This document shows, one piece after another, positions 42,956-50,306 of a DNA stretch of 64,000 bases. Each line of letters opens with the position of its first letter. Position 1 is the stretch's first letter. The notes beneath the pieces are model-generated. The model was not told the origin of the DNA. It searched no databases and worked only from the letters and a program-made list of their open reading frames with translations. Location: NCBI GenBank assembly GCA_025054935.1, contig JANWZD010000004.1, positions 124,001 through 188,000 on the forward strand. Reading direction: 5' to 3'. The position numbers and the translations under genes were made by a program. Origin of the DNA: Dehalococcoidia bacterium. GTDB taxonomy: Bacteria > Chloroflexota > Dehalococcoidia > SpSt-223.

Positions 42956-42985
42956 CCCCCTCGCCAATCCGGCGAGGGGGTTTTT
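42956..42985 (+). terminator. Intrinsic terminator after methyltransferase 1
   Basis: Perfect 10-bp stem CCCCCTCGCC / GGCGAGGGGG with a 5-nt loop (AATCC), followed directly by TTTTT (42981-42985). It begins 25 nt after the stop codon at 42931. Confidence 0.92.
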
Positions 42986-43010
42986 GCTGTGCCGGCGTTT
43001 GCGCCCGGCA

Positions 43011-43039
43011 TTGACGGCTGAGCAAAGCTCAAGTAAAGT
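43011..43039 (+). promoter_or_regulatory. Candidate promoter of methyltransferase 2
   Basis: TTGACG (43011-43016), 17-nt spacer, TAAAGT (43034-43039). It lies between the terminator of gene 1 and the ATG at 43094, so gene 2 is transcribed separately from gene 1. Confidence 0.6.
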
Positions 43040-43093
43040 CTTCTCATCGTCGAACGTCTCGACGACAGGGCGAATTGAGCGAAAGAGGGAACA

Positions 43094-44173
43094 ATGGTCG
43101 ATCGCGGACATCTCGGAACCATGCCGCTCGGCGCAGAGCGGGATGACGACTCCTATCTCGATTTTGTTGAAGGCGTGCGCATTTTCACCCAAGCTCAGAT
43201 CTCGCCGATCGTGGCCCAGAAATCGAATGAGGCGGTTGCGGCTTACGAGGCGCGAACCGGCGAAAAAGTAACCACTATTGAGAAGCTTCGCGAAGTGCTC
43301 GACCCGGTGCCGGTGGTCGCGACGCGAAATCGTCTCGCCCGCTCCAGCCAAGAGATGATGTGGCAGAAGGTGATCGAGACGTACCGCAAGCGCGAGCCCG
43401 AACTGCTGCGCGAACTCGAGATCGCTGACCGATCGGGCCCGGGCACGGTTGAGTACGACCCCAACTTCCAGCTGCCCGACTACTTCACCAAGGTTGAGTT
43501 TCACATTCAGCCGGGGAACTACCACGCTGACCCGCTTGCCGGCTACATCTACCACTACGGCACGAAGGTGTTCTTCACCGGCCGCAACAACAACGATGAT
43601 GTCCAGCGTTCGGCGGTGATGTCGTCGCCGCTTCCGAAGGACGGCGTCGTGCGGCGCATTCTTGACCAAGCCTGCTCGATCGGCCAGAGCACGACGGCTT
43701 GGAAGGAGCGCTTCCCGCAGGCGGAGGTGTGGGGCATCGATGCTGGCGCGCCGATGGTGCGCTATGCCCACAAGCGGGCGGTCGATATGGGGCTGGAGGT
43801 GCACTTCGCCCAGCGCCTCGCAGAGGACTGCAAGTTCCCCGACAACTACTTTGACATCGTCTACGCCTTCATCATGTATCACGAAGTGCCGCAGCACATC
43901 ATGAAGGCGATCATCCGCGAGACCCACCGCGTCCTCCGGCCGGGCGGCGTCTACATCATCGTCGACTTCCCGACCCGCGGTCCGAACGGCAGGGCGAGCA
44001 ATCCGGCATCAGACTACTTCCGCGATTTCGACACCCACGACAACGGCGAGCCGTATGCGAGCGACTTCGTCTACTCCGATTTCCACGGCGAGCTGCGCAA
44101 GGTCTTCAGCGAGGTGATCGAGAACTACGAGGGCGCAAAGACCTTCTTGCCGATGCGGGTGTGCTACAAATAG
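43094..44173 (+). CDS. Tandem methyltransferase paralogue 2 (class I SAM)
   Basis: A 359-residue paralogue of the genes on either side. The N-terminal region again has the DPNFQLPDYFTKVEFHIQPG and YIYHYGTKVFFTGRNNNDDV blocks. The SAM domain shows RRILDQACSIGQSTTAWKER, EVWGIDAGAPMVRYA, FPDNYFDIVYAFIMYHEVPQ and HRVLRPGGVYIIVDF. It shares a 71-bp identical stretch with gene 1 (43538-43608 and 42305-42375), which points to gene conversion or recent duplication. It has its own promoter (43011) and GAGGGA ribosome binding site. A hairpin follows at 44207. The substrate is unknown. Confidence 0.82.
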   Translation: MVDRGHLGTMPLGAERDDDSYLDFVEGVRIFTQAQISPIVAQKSNEAVAAYEARTGEKVTTIEKLREVLDPVPVVATRNRLARSSQEMMWQKVIETYRKREPELLRELEIADRSGPGTVEYDPNFQLPDYFTKVEFHIQPGNYHADPLAGYIYHYGTKVFFTGRNNNDDVQRSAVMSSPLPKDGVVRRILDQACSIGQSTTAWKERFPQAEVWGIDAGAPMVRYAHKRAVDMGLEVHFAQRLAEDCKFPDNYFDIVYAFIMYHEVPQHIMKAIIRETHRVLRPGGVYIIVDFPTRGPNGRASNPASDYFRDFDTHDNGEPYASDFVYSDFHGELRKVFSEVIENYEGAKTFLPMRVCYK

Positions 44174-44206
44174 CTCATCCGTCACGCACCCTCGCTTGAA
44201 AGGAAG

Positions 44207-44236
44207 AAAGGCTGGGACTTAGCGGTCCCAGCCTTT
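44207..44236 (+). terminator. Terminator or attenuator between methyltransferases 2 and 3
   Basis: A 12-bp perfect stem, AAAGGCTGGGAC / GTCCCAGCCTTT, with loop TTAGCG. The tail is GTTGG, poor in T, so termination may be partial and let transcription run into gene 3 at 44258, for which no separate promoter was seen. Confidence 0.75.
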
Positions 44237-44257
44237 GTTGGCAGAGAAGGGAGAGAG

Positions 44258-45328
44258 ATGGACCGCGGCTTTCTCGGGACGTTGCCTCTGGCGGATGAGC
44301 GGGATGACGACTCGTATCTCGACTTTGTCGAGGGCGTGCGAATCTTCACCCTTACCCAACTGACGCCCGTGATCAAGGAGCGGACTGCGGCGGCGATCGC
44401 CGAATATGAGGCGCGCGTCGGCCGCAAAGCTGCCTCGATCGACGATGCGCGCGCCGCGCTCGACCCCGTGCCCGTGATCGCGACGCGCAACCGCCTGATG
44501 CGCTCGAGCCAAGAGATGATGTGGCGGCGGATTGCGGAAGTCTATCACCGCCGCGAGGCCGAACTGCTCGCCGAACTCGACCGCTACGACCGGCTTGGGC
44601 CGGGCACGGTCGAATGGGACCCGAACTTCGTCTACCCCGACTACTACGCCAAGGTCGAGTTTCACATCCAGCCGGGGAACTACCACGCTGACCCCTTGGC
44701 GGGCTACATCTACCACTACGGCACGAAAATCTTCTACACCGGCCGCAACAACAACGATGACGTTCAGCGCGAATGGGTCAATCTCGCTCCTGTGCCGGCA
44801 GATGGGGTCGTTCGCCGCGTCTTGGACCAGGCCTGCTCTGCGGGGCAGAGCACAACGGCGTTGAAAGAGCGGTTCCCGCAGGCCGAGGTCTGGGGGATCG
44901 ACATTGCCGCGCCGATGGTGCGCTATGCCCACAAGCGGGCAGTCGATATGGGCATCGAGGTACACTTCGCCCAGCGCGCCGCCGAAGACACCAAATTCCC
45001 CGACAACTTCTTCGACATCGTCTACTCGCGGATCCTCTTCCACGAGCTGCCGCCCGACATCGCCGAACAGGTCGTCCGCGAGAGCTACCGCATTCTGCGC
45101 CCGGGCGGGCTGTTCATCGTGATCGACTTTGCCAACCGCCCGCCGGGGCTCACCTCGCCGGCAGAGGACTACTTCCGCGATTTCGATACCCACGACAACG
45201 GCGAGCCGTACGCGAGCCTCTTCGTCTACTCCGATTTCACGGGGATGCTCCGCCGCGCCGGCTTCCGCAACGTCATCGAGAACTATACGCCGCACATGTA
45301 TCAGCCGATGCGCGTCTGCGAGAAGTAG
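44258..45328 (+). CDS. Tandem methyltransferase paralogue 3 (class I SAM)
   Basis: A 356-residue third copy. The N-terminus MDRGFLGTLPLADERDDDSY matches the openings of copies 1 and 2. The conserved block is DPNFVYPDYYAKVEFHIQPG, then YIYHYGTKIFYTGRNNNDDV. The SAM domain shows RRVLDQACSAGQSTTALKER, EVWGIDIAAPMVRYA, FPDNFFDIVYSRILFHELPP and YRILRPGGLFIVIDF. It begins just 21 nt after the hairpin at 44207-44236, with GGGAG as ribosome binding site, and probably depends on read-through from gene 2. It is convergent with the D-aminoacylase gene (6-nt gap). It is the most diverged of the three at DNA level. Confidence 0.82.
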   Translation: MDRGFLGTLPLADERDDDSYLDFVEGVRIFTLTQLTPVIKERTAAAIAEYEARVGRKAASIDDARAALDPVPVIATRNRLMRSSQEMMWRRIAEVYHRREAELLAELDRYDRLGPGTVEWDPNFVYPDYYAKVEFHIQPGNYHADPLAGYIYHYGTKIFYTGRNNNDDVQREWVNLAPVPADGVVRRVLDQACSAGQSTTALKERFPQAEVWGIDIAAPMVRYAHKRAVDMGIEVHFAQRAAEDTKFPDNFFDIVYSRILFHELPPDIAEQVVRESYRILRPGGLFIVIDFANRPPGLTSPAEDYFRDFDTHDNGEPYASLFVYSDFTGMLRRAGFRNVIENYTPHMYQPMRVCEK

Positions 45329-45334
45329 CGAGCT

Positions 45335-46903
45335 TCAGCTGCCGCGCAGCACGCGGCCGGGGAGGACAGCGCGCTGGCCTTCCGGCGCGACGACAACGCG
45401 GCCGTTGACGATCACCCACTGCACCCCCACTGGGAACCGGTGGGGGTGCTCATACGTTGCGCGGTCGCTGATGGCTGCCGGGTCGAAGATGACAAGGTCA
45501 GCAAATGCGCCCGGTGCGAGGACCCCGCGATCGCGGAGGCCGAACCGGCGCGCAGGCATGCTCGTCATCCGCGGGATGAGCGCTGCCATCTCGCGAAGCG
45601 AGCGGCCCTTGAGCAAGCGGGGGAAGGTGCCGTAGCCGCGCGGATGCGGCTGTCCGCGTCCGAGACGGCCCTGCGGCGCCCGCGCGGCGCTGTCGGTGCC
45701 GAAAACAGTCCAAGGATGGGCGATCGCCGCCGCGACATCGTCATCGCTCAGGACATGGAAAATCGCTCCGACCATCCCCTCGGCAGCGAGCAGCAGGTCG
45801 ATCACCTCATCGAGAGGATGCCGGCCGCTGGCGGCCGCGAGCGCTGCCACTGAGCGGCCCGCAGCGTCGGGGCGGCCGCGAGCGCCAGTGATGACGATGC
45901 CTTCCCAGCCTGCGTCGAGGGCGAGGCTCGGCCAGCCGCCCTCCTCGAAGGCGGCGCGAATGCGCGGCCGAACAGCAGGGTCGCGCAGCCGGGCGAGCAA
46001 GGCGTCGGGCCCGCCATCGTGGAGCCACGGCGGCAAGGTCGCGGCCAGCAGCGTGCTCGCAGCCGTGTAGGGGTAGACATCCCACCCGAGGTCGACCCCG
46101 CTGGCGCGCAGGGCGTCGAGCCACGCCAGCGTCGCGGCGAGCGTTCCCCGCTGCAGCGCGCCGCTCGCCTTCAAATGGGAGATCTGCAGCCGCGCTCCGC
46201 TTGTGCGCGCTGTCGTCACTGCCTCGTCGATGGCGGCGCGCAGCCCTCGCCCCTCATCGCGCAGGTGGGTTGCGTAGATCCCGCGGCCGGCAACGACCTG
46301 GGCGAGCGCGGTGATCTCCGCTGGCGATGCGAACGCGCCGGGCGTATAGGCGAGCCCGGTCGACAATCCGATCGCGCCCTCGCGCAGCGACCGATCGAGC
46401 AGCCGCTGCATCGCTCGGATCTCCGCAGCATCAGCTGGGCGTGCCGCAGCGCCGATGACAGAGTGCCGCAGCGCGTCGTGCCCAACGAGCATCGCGATAT
46501 TGATCGCCACGCCTTCCGCTTCGACCGCACTCAAGTACTCTCCGACTGACCGCCAGCGGAGGGAAACGCCCAGGCGGTCGAGTTCGGCGGCCGTGAGGGC
46601 GACCGCCGGCCCGGCCAGCGGGGCGAGGCTGGCGCCGCAGTTGCCGAGTACTTCGGTTGTGATGCCCTGCCGGACTTTGCTCTCCATGGCGCGGTTCAGA
46701 AACAGCGCTGAGTCCGAATGACCGTGCACGTCGATAAAGCCCGGGGCGACAACGCAGCCGGTTGCGTCGAGAACCGCTGCGGCGCGCTCGGGGGCGGTTC
46801 CGATCGCGGCGATCCGGTCGCCGCTGACGGCGACATCGCAGCGCTGCGCCGGCGTTCCGGTGCCGTCAAGAACAAGGCCGCCCGTGATGAGCAGATCGAC
46901 CAT
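45335..46903 (-). CDS. N-acyl-D-amino-acid deacylase/D-aminoacylase family amidohydrolase
   Basis: A 522-residue metal-dependent amidohydrolase. LLITGGLVLDGTGTPAQRCD opens the fold; VVAPGFIDVHGHSDSAL gives the HxH metal pair, TEVLGNCGASLAP the conserved Cys ligand, IYATHLRDEG and LQISHLKASG further histidines, and VFGTDSAARAP the catalytic Asp. Family members remove acyl groups from D-amino acids or cleave dihydro-pyrimidine-like rings; the substrate is open. It is cytosolic. ATG 46903 begins directly with the first beta strand, and longer frames are unlikely. It is divergent from the hypothetical gene at 46982. Confidence 0.9.
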   Translation of the reverse strand: MVDLLITGGLVLDGTGTPAQRCDVAVSGDRIAAIGTAPERAAAVLDATGCVVAPGFIDVHGHSDSALFLNRAMESKVRQGITTEVLGNCGASLAPLAGPAVALTAAELDRLGVSLRWRSVGEYLSAVEAEGVAINIAMLVGHDALRHSVIGAAARPADAAEIRAMQRLLDRSLREGAIGLSTGLAYTPGAFASPAEITALAQVVAGRGIYATHLRDEGRGLRAAIDEAVTTARTSGARLQISHLKASGALQRGTLAATLAWLDALRASGVDLGWDVYPYTAASTLLAATLPPWLHDGGPDALLARLRDPAVRPRIRAAFEEGGWPSLALDAGWEGIVITGARGRPDAAGRSVAALAAASGRHPLDEVIDLLLAAEGMVGAIFHVLSDDDVAAAIAHPWTVFGTDSAARAPQGRLGRGQPHPRGYGTFPRLLKGRSLREMAALIPRMTSMPARRFGLRDRGVLAPGAFADLVIFDPAAISDRATYEHPHRFPVGVQWVIVNGRVVVAPEGQRAVLPGRVLRGS

Positions 46904-46945
46904 CGCGCGTGACGATAGCAGTTGTCTCCTGGGCCGGCGAGCCGC

Positions 46946-46975
46946 TTGTTCGCTGTGGAAGGAGCCTGGTAGCCT
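46946..46975 (+). promoter_or_regulatory. Candidate promoter of the 46982 gene (leaderless)
   Basis: TTGTTC (46946-46951), 18-nt spacer, TAGCCT (46970-46975), six bases, then the ATG at 46982. The predicted RNA start coincides with the start codon. GGAG lies inside the spacer, too far away to act as a ribosome binding site. Confidence 0.4.
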
Positions 46976-46981
46976 CAACCG

Positions 46982-47725
46982 ATGGCTGAGCAGGAGTGGG
47001 AAGCGCGCTGCCGCGAAGTTGAGCAGCTGCTTAGCGCGCTCTCGCCGCCGGATGACGACAGAGTGCGCTGGGCCCTCGGCGCGGCCCGGCTGTGGTGGGA
47101 AGCTGCCGCGTGCGCGCATTGGTCGGGCGACGACGCTGGGCGCGAGCGCGCGCTGGGTCACGCTGCGGCCGCCTTCGACCAGCTGGCTGTCGCGCTTCGC
47201 GACGAGTACGAAGGGCACCCCCTTGTCGACGTTGAGGTCATCCTCGACGGGATCCTAATCGCGTGGGCAGCAGGACGGGACGAGGTGGCAGAACGGCTGG
47301 GACGGCTGCCGACCCAGCGCTTCCGGCCGCGTGGCCGCGCCAAGCCGGACGAGCCGCTGATGTTCGCCACCTTCGCCGTGGCGAGTGCTGCCCGCGGCAA
47401 CGCGCCGGCGCGTGACCGCGCGATTGCCAACGCGCGCGAGGCGATCGCCGCGGGGCGGACGGCCGACCTGACGCGAGCCCGCGGGGCGATCGCCCCGTTG
47501 CTCGACGGAGTGGAGGCGGTCGCCCGCGGGCGGGGCAAAGCGCTCGAGCGCGCCCTCAGCAAGCTGGTCCGCTATCACCGCTGGCGGTATCGTGAGCGCG
47601 AAACCCCGCTGGCGGCGCTCGATGTCCGCGGGAGCGCACTGGCGCGCTGGGCGGCACGCTGCGGCGTGAGCTGCCAGGTCACCGACCCTCTCCTTGCGCC
47701 AGTGGCGGCTGGAGCGACGCGGTGA
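46982..47725 (+). CDS. Hypothetical alpha-helical protein
   Basis: A 247-residue protein with no match I recognise. It is almost entirely helical and rich in Ala, Arg and Glu (WEARCREVEQLLSALS, RVRWALGAARLWWEAAACA, GHAAAAFDQLAVALRDEY, RERALGHAAA), which suggests a helical-repeat or immunity-protein-like solenoid. No signal peptide or membrane helix. The last ~40 residues (YRERETPLAALDVRGSALAR) look like a separate small lobe. Its stop overlaps the GTG of the threonine dehydratase-like gene, so the two are translated together; that does not reveal the function. Confidence 0.62.
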   Translation: MAEQEWEARCREVEQLLSALSPPDDDRVRWALGAARLWWEAAACAHWSGDDAGRERALGHAAAAFDQLAVALRDEYEGHPLVDVEVILDGILIAWAAGRDEVAERLGRLPTQRFRPRGRAKPDEPLMFATFAVASAARGNAPARDRAIANAREAIAAGRTADLTRARGAIAPLLDGVEAVARGRGKALERALSKLVRYHRWRYRERETPLAALDVRGSALARWAARCGVSCQVTDPLLAPVAAGATR

Positions 47726-48684
47726 GCCTCGATCTCGACGACGTGCGGGCAGCGGGAGCGCTTCTTGCAGGAATTGCCCATCGCACGCCGGTGCTCACCT
47801 CGCGGACCCTCAACGCAGTGACCGGCCGACAGGTCTTCTTGAAGTGCGAGAACATGCAGCGCAGCGGCTCGTTCAAGTTTCGCGGTGCCTACACTGCGCT
47901 CTCGCGCCTCAGCCCGAGCTGCCGCCGGGCCGGCGTCGTGGCCTTCTCGTCCGGGAATCACGCTCAGGCGGTCGCCCTCGCTGGTCGGCTGCTCGGCGTG
48001 CCGACCACCATTTTTATGCCGACCGATGCGCCTGCCGCGAAGGTAGCCGCGACGAGAAGCTACGGAGCGGCGATCCGCTGGTACGACCGGGAGACCGAGG
48101 ACCGGGCGGCGCTGGCGGCGGAGTTTGCTGCCGCGATGGGGGCGACCCTGCTCCCGCCGTTCGATCATCCGGACATCATCGCGGGGCAAGGAACCGCTGC
48201 TCTCGAACTGCTGGAGGAGATCCCCGACCTCGACACGATGCTCGTGCCGGTTGGCGGCGGGGGATTGATCGCCGGCTCGCTGCTGGTCACCGCCGGACGC
48301 GGGGTCGCGGTCTTTGGGGTCGAGCCGGCGGCCGCTGACGATACGACACAGTCGCTTCGGGCAGGACGACGAGTGGCGATCTCCCCGCCCCAGACGATCG
48401 CCGACGGGCTGCGCGCAACTATGCCGGGGGAACTAACCTTCCCGATCCTCCAGCGCTGCGTCGCAGGGATCCTCACCGTTTCCGAGGAGGCGATCGCCGC
48501 GGCAGTTCGGTTCCTCCTGCTGCGGCTGAAGCTGCTCGTTGAACCAAGCGGCGCCGTCGGCGTTGCCGCGTTGCTCAGCGGCACGCTTCGGGGCGGACGG
48601 CGCGTGGGGGTCATCCTCTCGGGGGGAAATGTCGACCCGGGAGCGCTGGCGGCGCTTCTCGTCGGCGAGAGTGGGGGGGCCTAG
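47722..48684 (+). CDS. Threonine/serine dehydratase or racemase family PLP enzyme
   Basis: A 320-residue fold-type II PLP enzyme. HRTPVLTSRTLNAVTG and LKCENMQRSGSFKFRGAYTA (Schiff-base Lys in S-F-K-F-R-G-A) open the catalytic domain. VAFSSGNHAQAVALAGRLLG binds the phosphate/substrate, VPVGGGGLIAGSLL is the PLP-phosphate glycine loop and VILSGGNVDP closes it. No regulatory ACT domain follows, so it is of the short catabolic threonine dehydratase/serine racemase type. It yields 2-oxobutyrate or pyruvate plus ammonia, or racemises Ser. Which reaction dominates is not visible. GTG start with GTGA overlap to the upstream hypothetical gene; 4-nt convergent overlap with the TrkA-like gene. Confidence 0.92.
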   Translation: MSLDLDDVRAAGALLAGIAHRTPVLTSRTLNAVTGRQVFLKCENMQRSGSFKFRGAYTALSRLSPSCRRAGVVAFSSGNHAQAVALAGRLLGVPTTIFMPTDAPAAKVAATRSYGAAIRWYDRETEDRAALAAEFAAAMGATLLPPFDHPDIIAGQGTAALELLEEIPDLDTMLVPVGGGGLIAGSLLVTAGRGVAVFGVEPAAADDTTQSLRAGRRVAISPPQTIADGLRATMPGELTFPILQRCVAGILTVSEEAIAAAVRFLLLRLKLLVEPSGAVGVAALLSGTLRGGRRVGVILSGGNVDPGALAALLVGESGGA

Positions 48685-49343
48685 ACGCCGGCGAGCATGC
48701 GGCGCAGCCGCGTCTCTTGGTCGATCGGGGTGACCGCAATCAACTCATCGCCGGGCATCAGGACGAGGGACGGGTTCGGCGCTTGGGGGCCGCCTCGTGA
48801 CGTAATGACGACCGAGATGAAGGCCCCCGCCGGCAGCAGCACATCGCCGAGGCGCTGCCCGCGGACCGGGCTGTCATCGCCAATGACGATGTCGACGATC
48901 TCCATCCCAAACCGCGAGAGATCCATCAGATGCATGAGAGGATGCTGCGGCACTTCGTGCTCGATATGTTCGAGAATGACTTGGGTGCTGCTGACGGGCG
49001 CGTCGATGCCCAACAGACGGAAGATGCGGTCGTTCTTCGGGTTGTTGATGCGCGCGATGGTCCGGCGGACGCCGAAGCGCACTTTCGCGACTTGGCAGCT
49101 GACGAGGTTGTCTTCGTCTTCGCCTGTCACTGCGATGAAGACGTCGGCGCGGCCGGCCCCGACATCTTCGAGCGTGGCTGCTTCGCAGCCATCGCCGCGA
49201 ACGCAGACGCTGCCGAGGTCTTCATTGATCCGTTCGCAAGTGCGGGCGTCTTTTTCGATGAGCAGGACTTCGTGCCCTTCGGCGATCAGCTCTTTGGCGA
49301 GGTGGTAACCCACTTGGCCGCCGCCAACGATGATGATGTACAT
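48681..49343 (-). CDS. TrkA-like RCK protein (TrkA_N + TrkA_C), potassium uptake regulator
   Basis: A 220-residue cytosolic regulator. MYIIIVGGGQVGYHLAKELI is the NAD-binding GxGxxG Rossmann motif, LLIEKDARTCERI the acidic end of strand 2, and IAVTGEDEDNLVSCQVAKVR the TrkA_N signature. After a linker (~135) comes a TrkA_C domain (FGMEIVDIVIGDDSPVRGQR, LMPGDELIAVTP). It gates a Trk/Ktr potassium channel in response to nucleotide binding. No channel subunit lies in the window. It follows a second, shorter TrkA_N protein on the same strand with a 5-nt gap. Confidence 0.92.
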   Translation of the reverse strand: MYIIIVGGGQVGYHLAKELIAEGHEVLLIEKDARTCERINEDLGSVCVRGDGCEAATLEDVGAGRADVFIAVTGEDEDNLVSCQVAKVRFGVRRTIARINNPKNDRIFRLLGIDAPVSSTQVILEHIEHEVPQHPLMHLMDLSRFGMEIVDIVIGDDSPVRGQRLGDVLLPAGAFISVVITSRGGPQAPNPSLVLMPGDELIAVTPIDQETRLRRMLAGV

Positions 49344-49348
49344 CGCGC

Positions 49349-49780
49349 TTACCGACCGATGGGCGGCAGGGCCGGGGTCGGCTTGCCGACAACAAGGGCG
49401 TACATGTAGTGAGCGCCGACGACGGTTGGTGAGAACGTCTCTAAGCCGAGTTCGCGGTACATCTGCTCGCGAATGGGGTCGTAGATCCGGCTGACGACGC
49501 GCCGCACGCCGAAGATGTGCTTGGCGATCTGCGCCGCCATGACGTTGCGGTTATCGCCTTGCGTGGCGGCGACAAAGACGTCAGCTTCCGCAATGCCAGC
49601 GCGAACGAGGACGTCTTGGTCAGTGCCATTCCCGACGAGGGCGGTGCCCCGGAATGTCGCGGGCAGGCGGCGGAAGGAGTACGGGTCGATGTCGAGGATC
49701 GTGACGTGATGCCCTTCGTCGTCGAGTAGTTTGGCGAGGGTGGCGCCGACGCGGCCGCAGCCCATGATGATGACGTTCAT
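49349..49780 (-). CDS. Short TrkA_N domain protein
   Basis: A 143-residue protein with only the RCK nucleotide-binding domain: MNVIIMGCGRVGATLAKLLD (GxGxxG), VTILDIDPYSFRRL, FVAATQGDNRNVMAAQIAKH, and no TrkA_C domain. It resembles the first half of a two-RCK TrkA and may pair with the protein encoded next to it (48681-49343) to form a split TrkA. It overlaps the upstream stress-protein gene by ATGA. It ends in a Pro-rich tail (GKPTPALPPIGR). Confidence 0.9.
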   Translation of the reverse strand: MNVIIMGCGRVGATLAKLLDDEGHHVTILDIDPYSFRRLPATFRGTALVGNGTDQDVLVRAGIAEADVFVAATQGDNRNVMAAQIAKHIFGVRRVVSRIYDPIREQMYRELGLETFSPTVVGAHYMYALVVGKPTPALPPIGR

Positions 49781-50226
49781 CGCCGCAGCGCCTCAACCGG
49801 TGCCGGCTCGCGCAAGACCCAAACCGCGCACGGGGCGTGTTTCAAGACATAGGGCATCGTTCGCCCCGGGTCGAATTCGCCGAAGCGGCGCTTGTAGCTG
49901 GTGCCCATGATAATCAAGTCGACATCGCGCTCAATCGCTTCGTCGACGATCGCCGGGCCGACTTCGCGCGCCTGCATCAGCTCCGTGCTGATCGCAAAGT
50001 CGTGGCGCGCCGCCGCCTCTTCTGCCGTCTGGAGGACGCGCTCACCTCGTTGCAGCTCTTCGTCAATTTCGACGTCGATCGGCAACGATCGCTTCACTTC
50101 GATAACGTAAATCGCGAAGACCTGACCACGATCGCGTTTTGCAAGCGTGCAGGCCAACCCGATTGCCTCTGCATCGGTCGGATAGCCCTTCACGGGCACA
50201 AGAATCCGGCGAAAACGGGTCGCCAC
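49777..50226 (-). CDS. Universal stress protein (UspA family)
   Basis: A 149-residue Usp fold protein. RRILVPVKGYPTDAEAIGLA begins it, and VDLIIMGTSYKRRF (G-T/x-x-x-x nucleotide loop) and MPYVLKHAPCAVWVLRE close it. The ATP-binding G-2x-G-9x-G(S/T) pattern is only partly kept (MGTSYKRRFGEFDPGRTMPY), so nucleotide binding is possible. GTG at 50226 is preferred because it precedes the first strand by few residues and GGGGGCGA lies upstream; a TTG at 50265 is less likely. It heads the Usp-TrkA-TrkA operon; a Usp with potassium regulators suggests osmotic or ionic stress control. Confidence 0.88.
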   Translation of the reverse strand: MATRFRRILVPVKGYPTDAEAIGLACTLAKRDRGQVFAIYVIEVKRSLPIDVEIDEELQRGERVLQTAEEAAARHDFAISTELMQAREVGPAIVDEAIERDVDLIIMGTSYKRRFGEFDPGRTMPYVLKHAPCAVWVLREPAPVEALRR

Positions 50227-50279
50227 ACTCGCCCCCGATTCTTTCCCTTCTGCCGCTCCACGCAACAGAAGCGTATGAA

Positions 50280-50285
50280 ATTATA
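50280..50285 (-). promoter_or_regulatory. Candidate -10 element of the usp-trk operon
   Basis: A perfect TATAAT on the minus strand (50285-50280), about 55 nt before the GTG at 50226. It lies just after the stop of the DUF1015 gene (50307). No clear -35 was seen. Confidence 0.5.
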
Positions 50286-50306
50286 CCGACGCCCAAAAAC
50301 GAGGTG

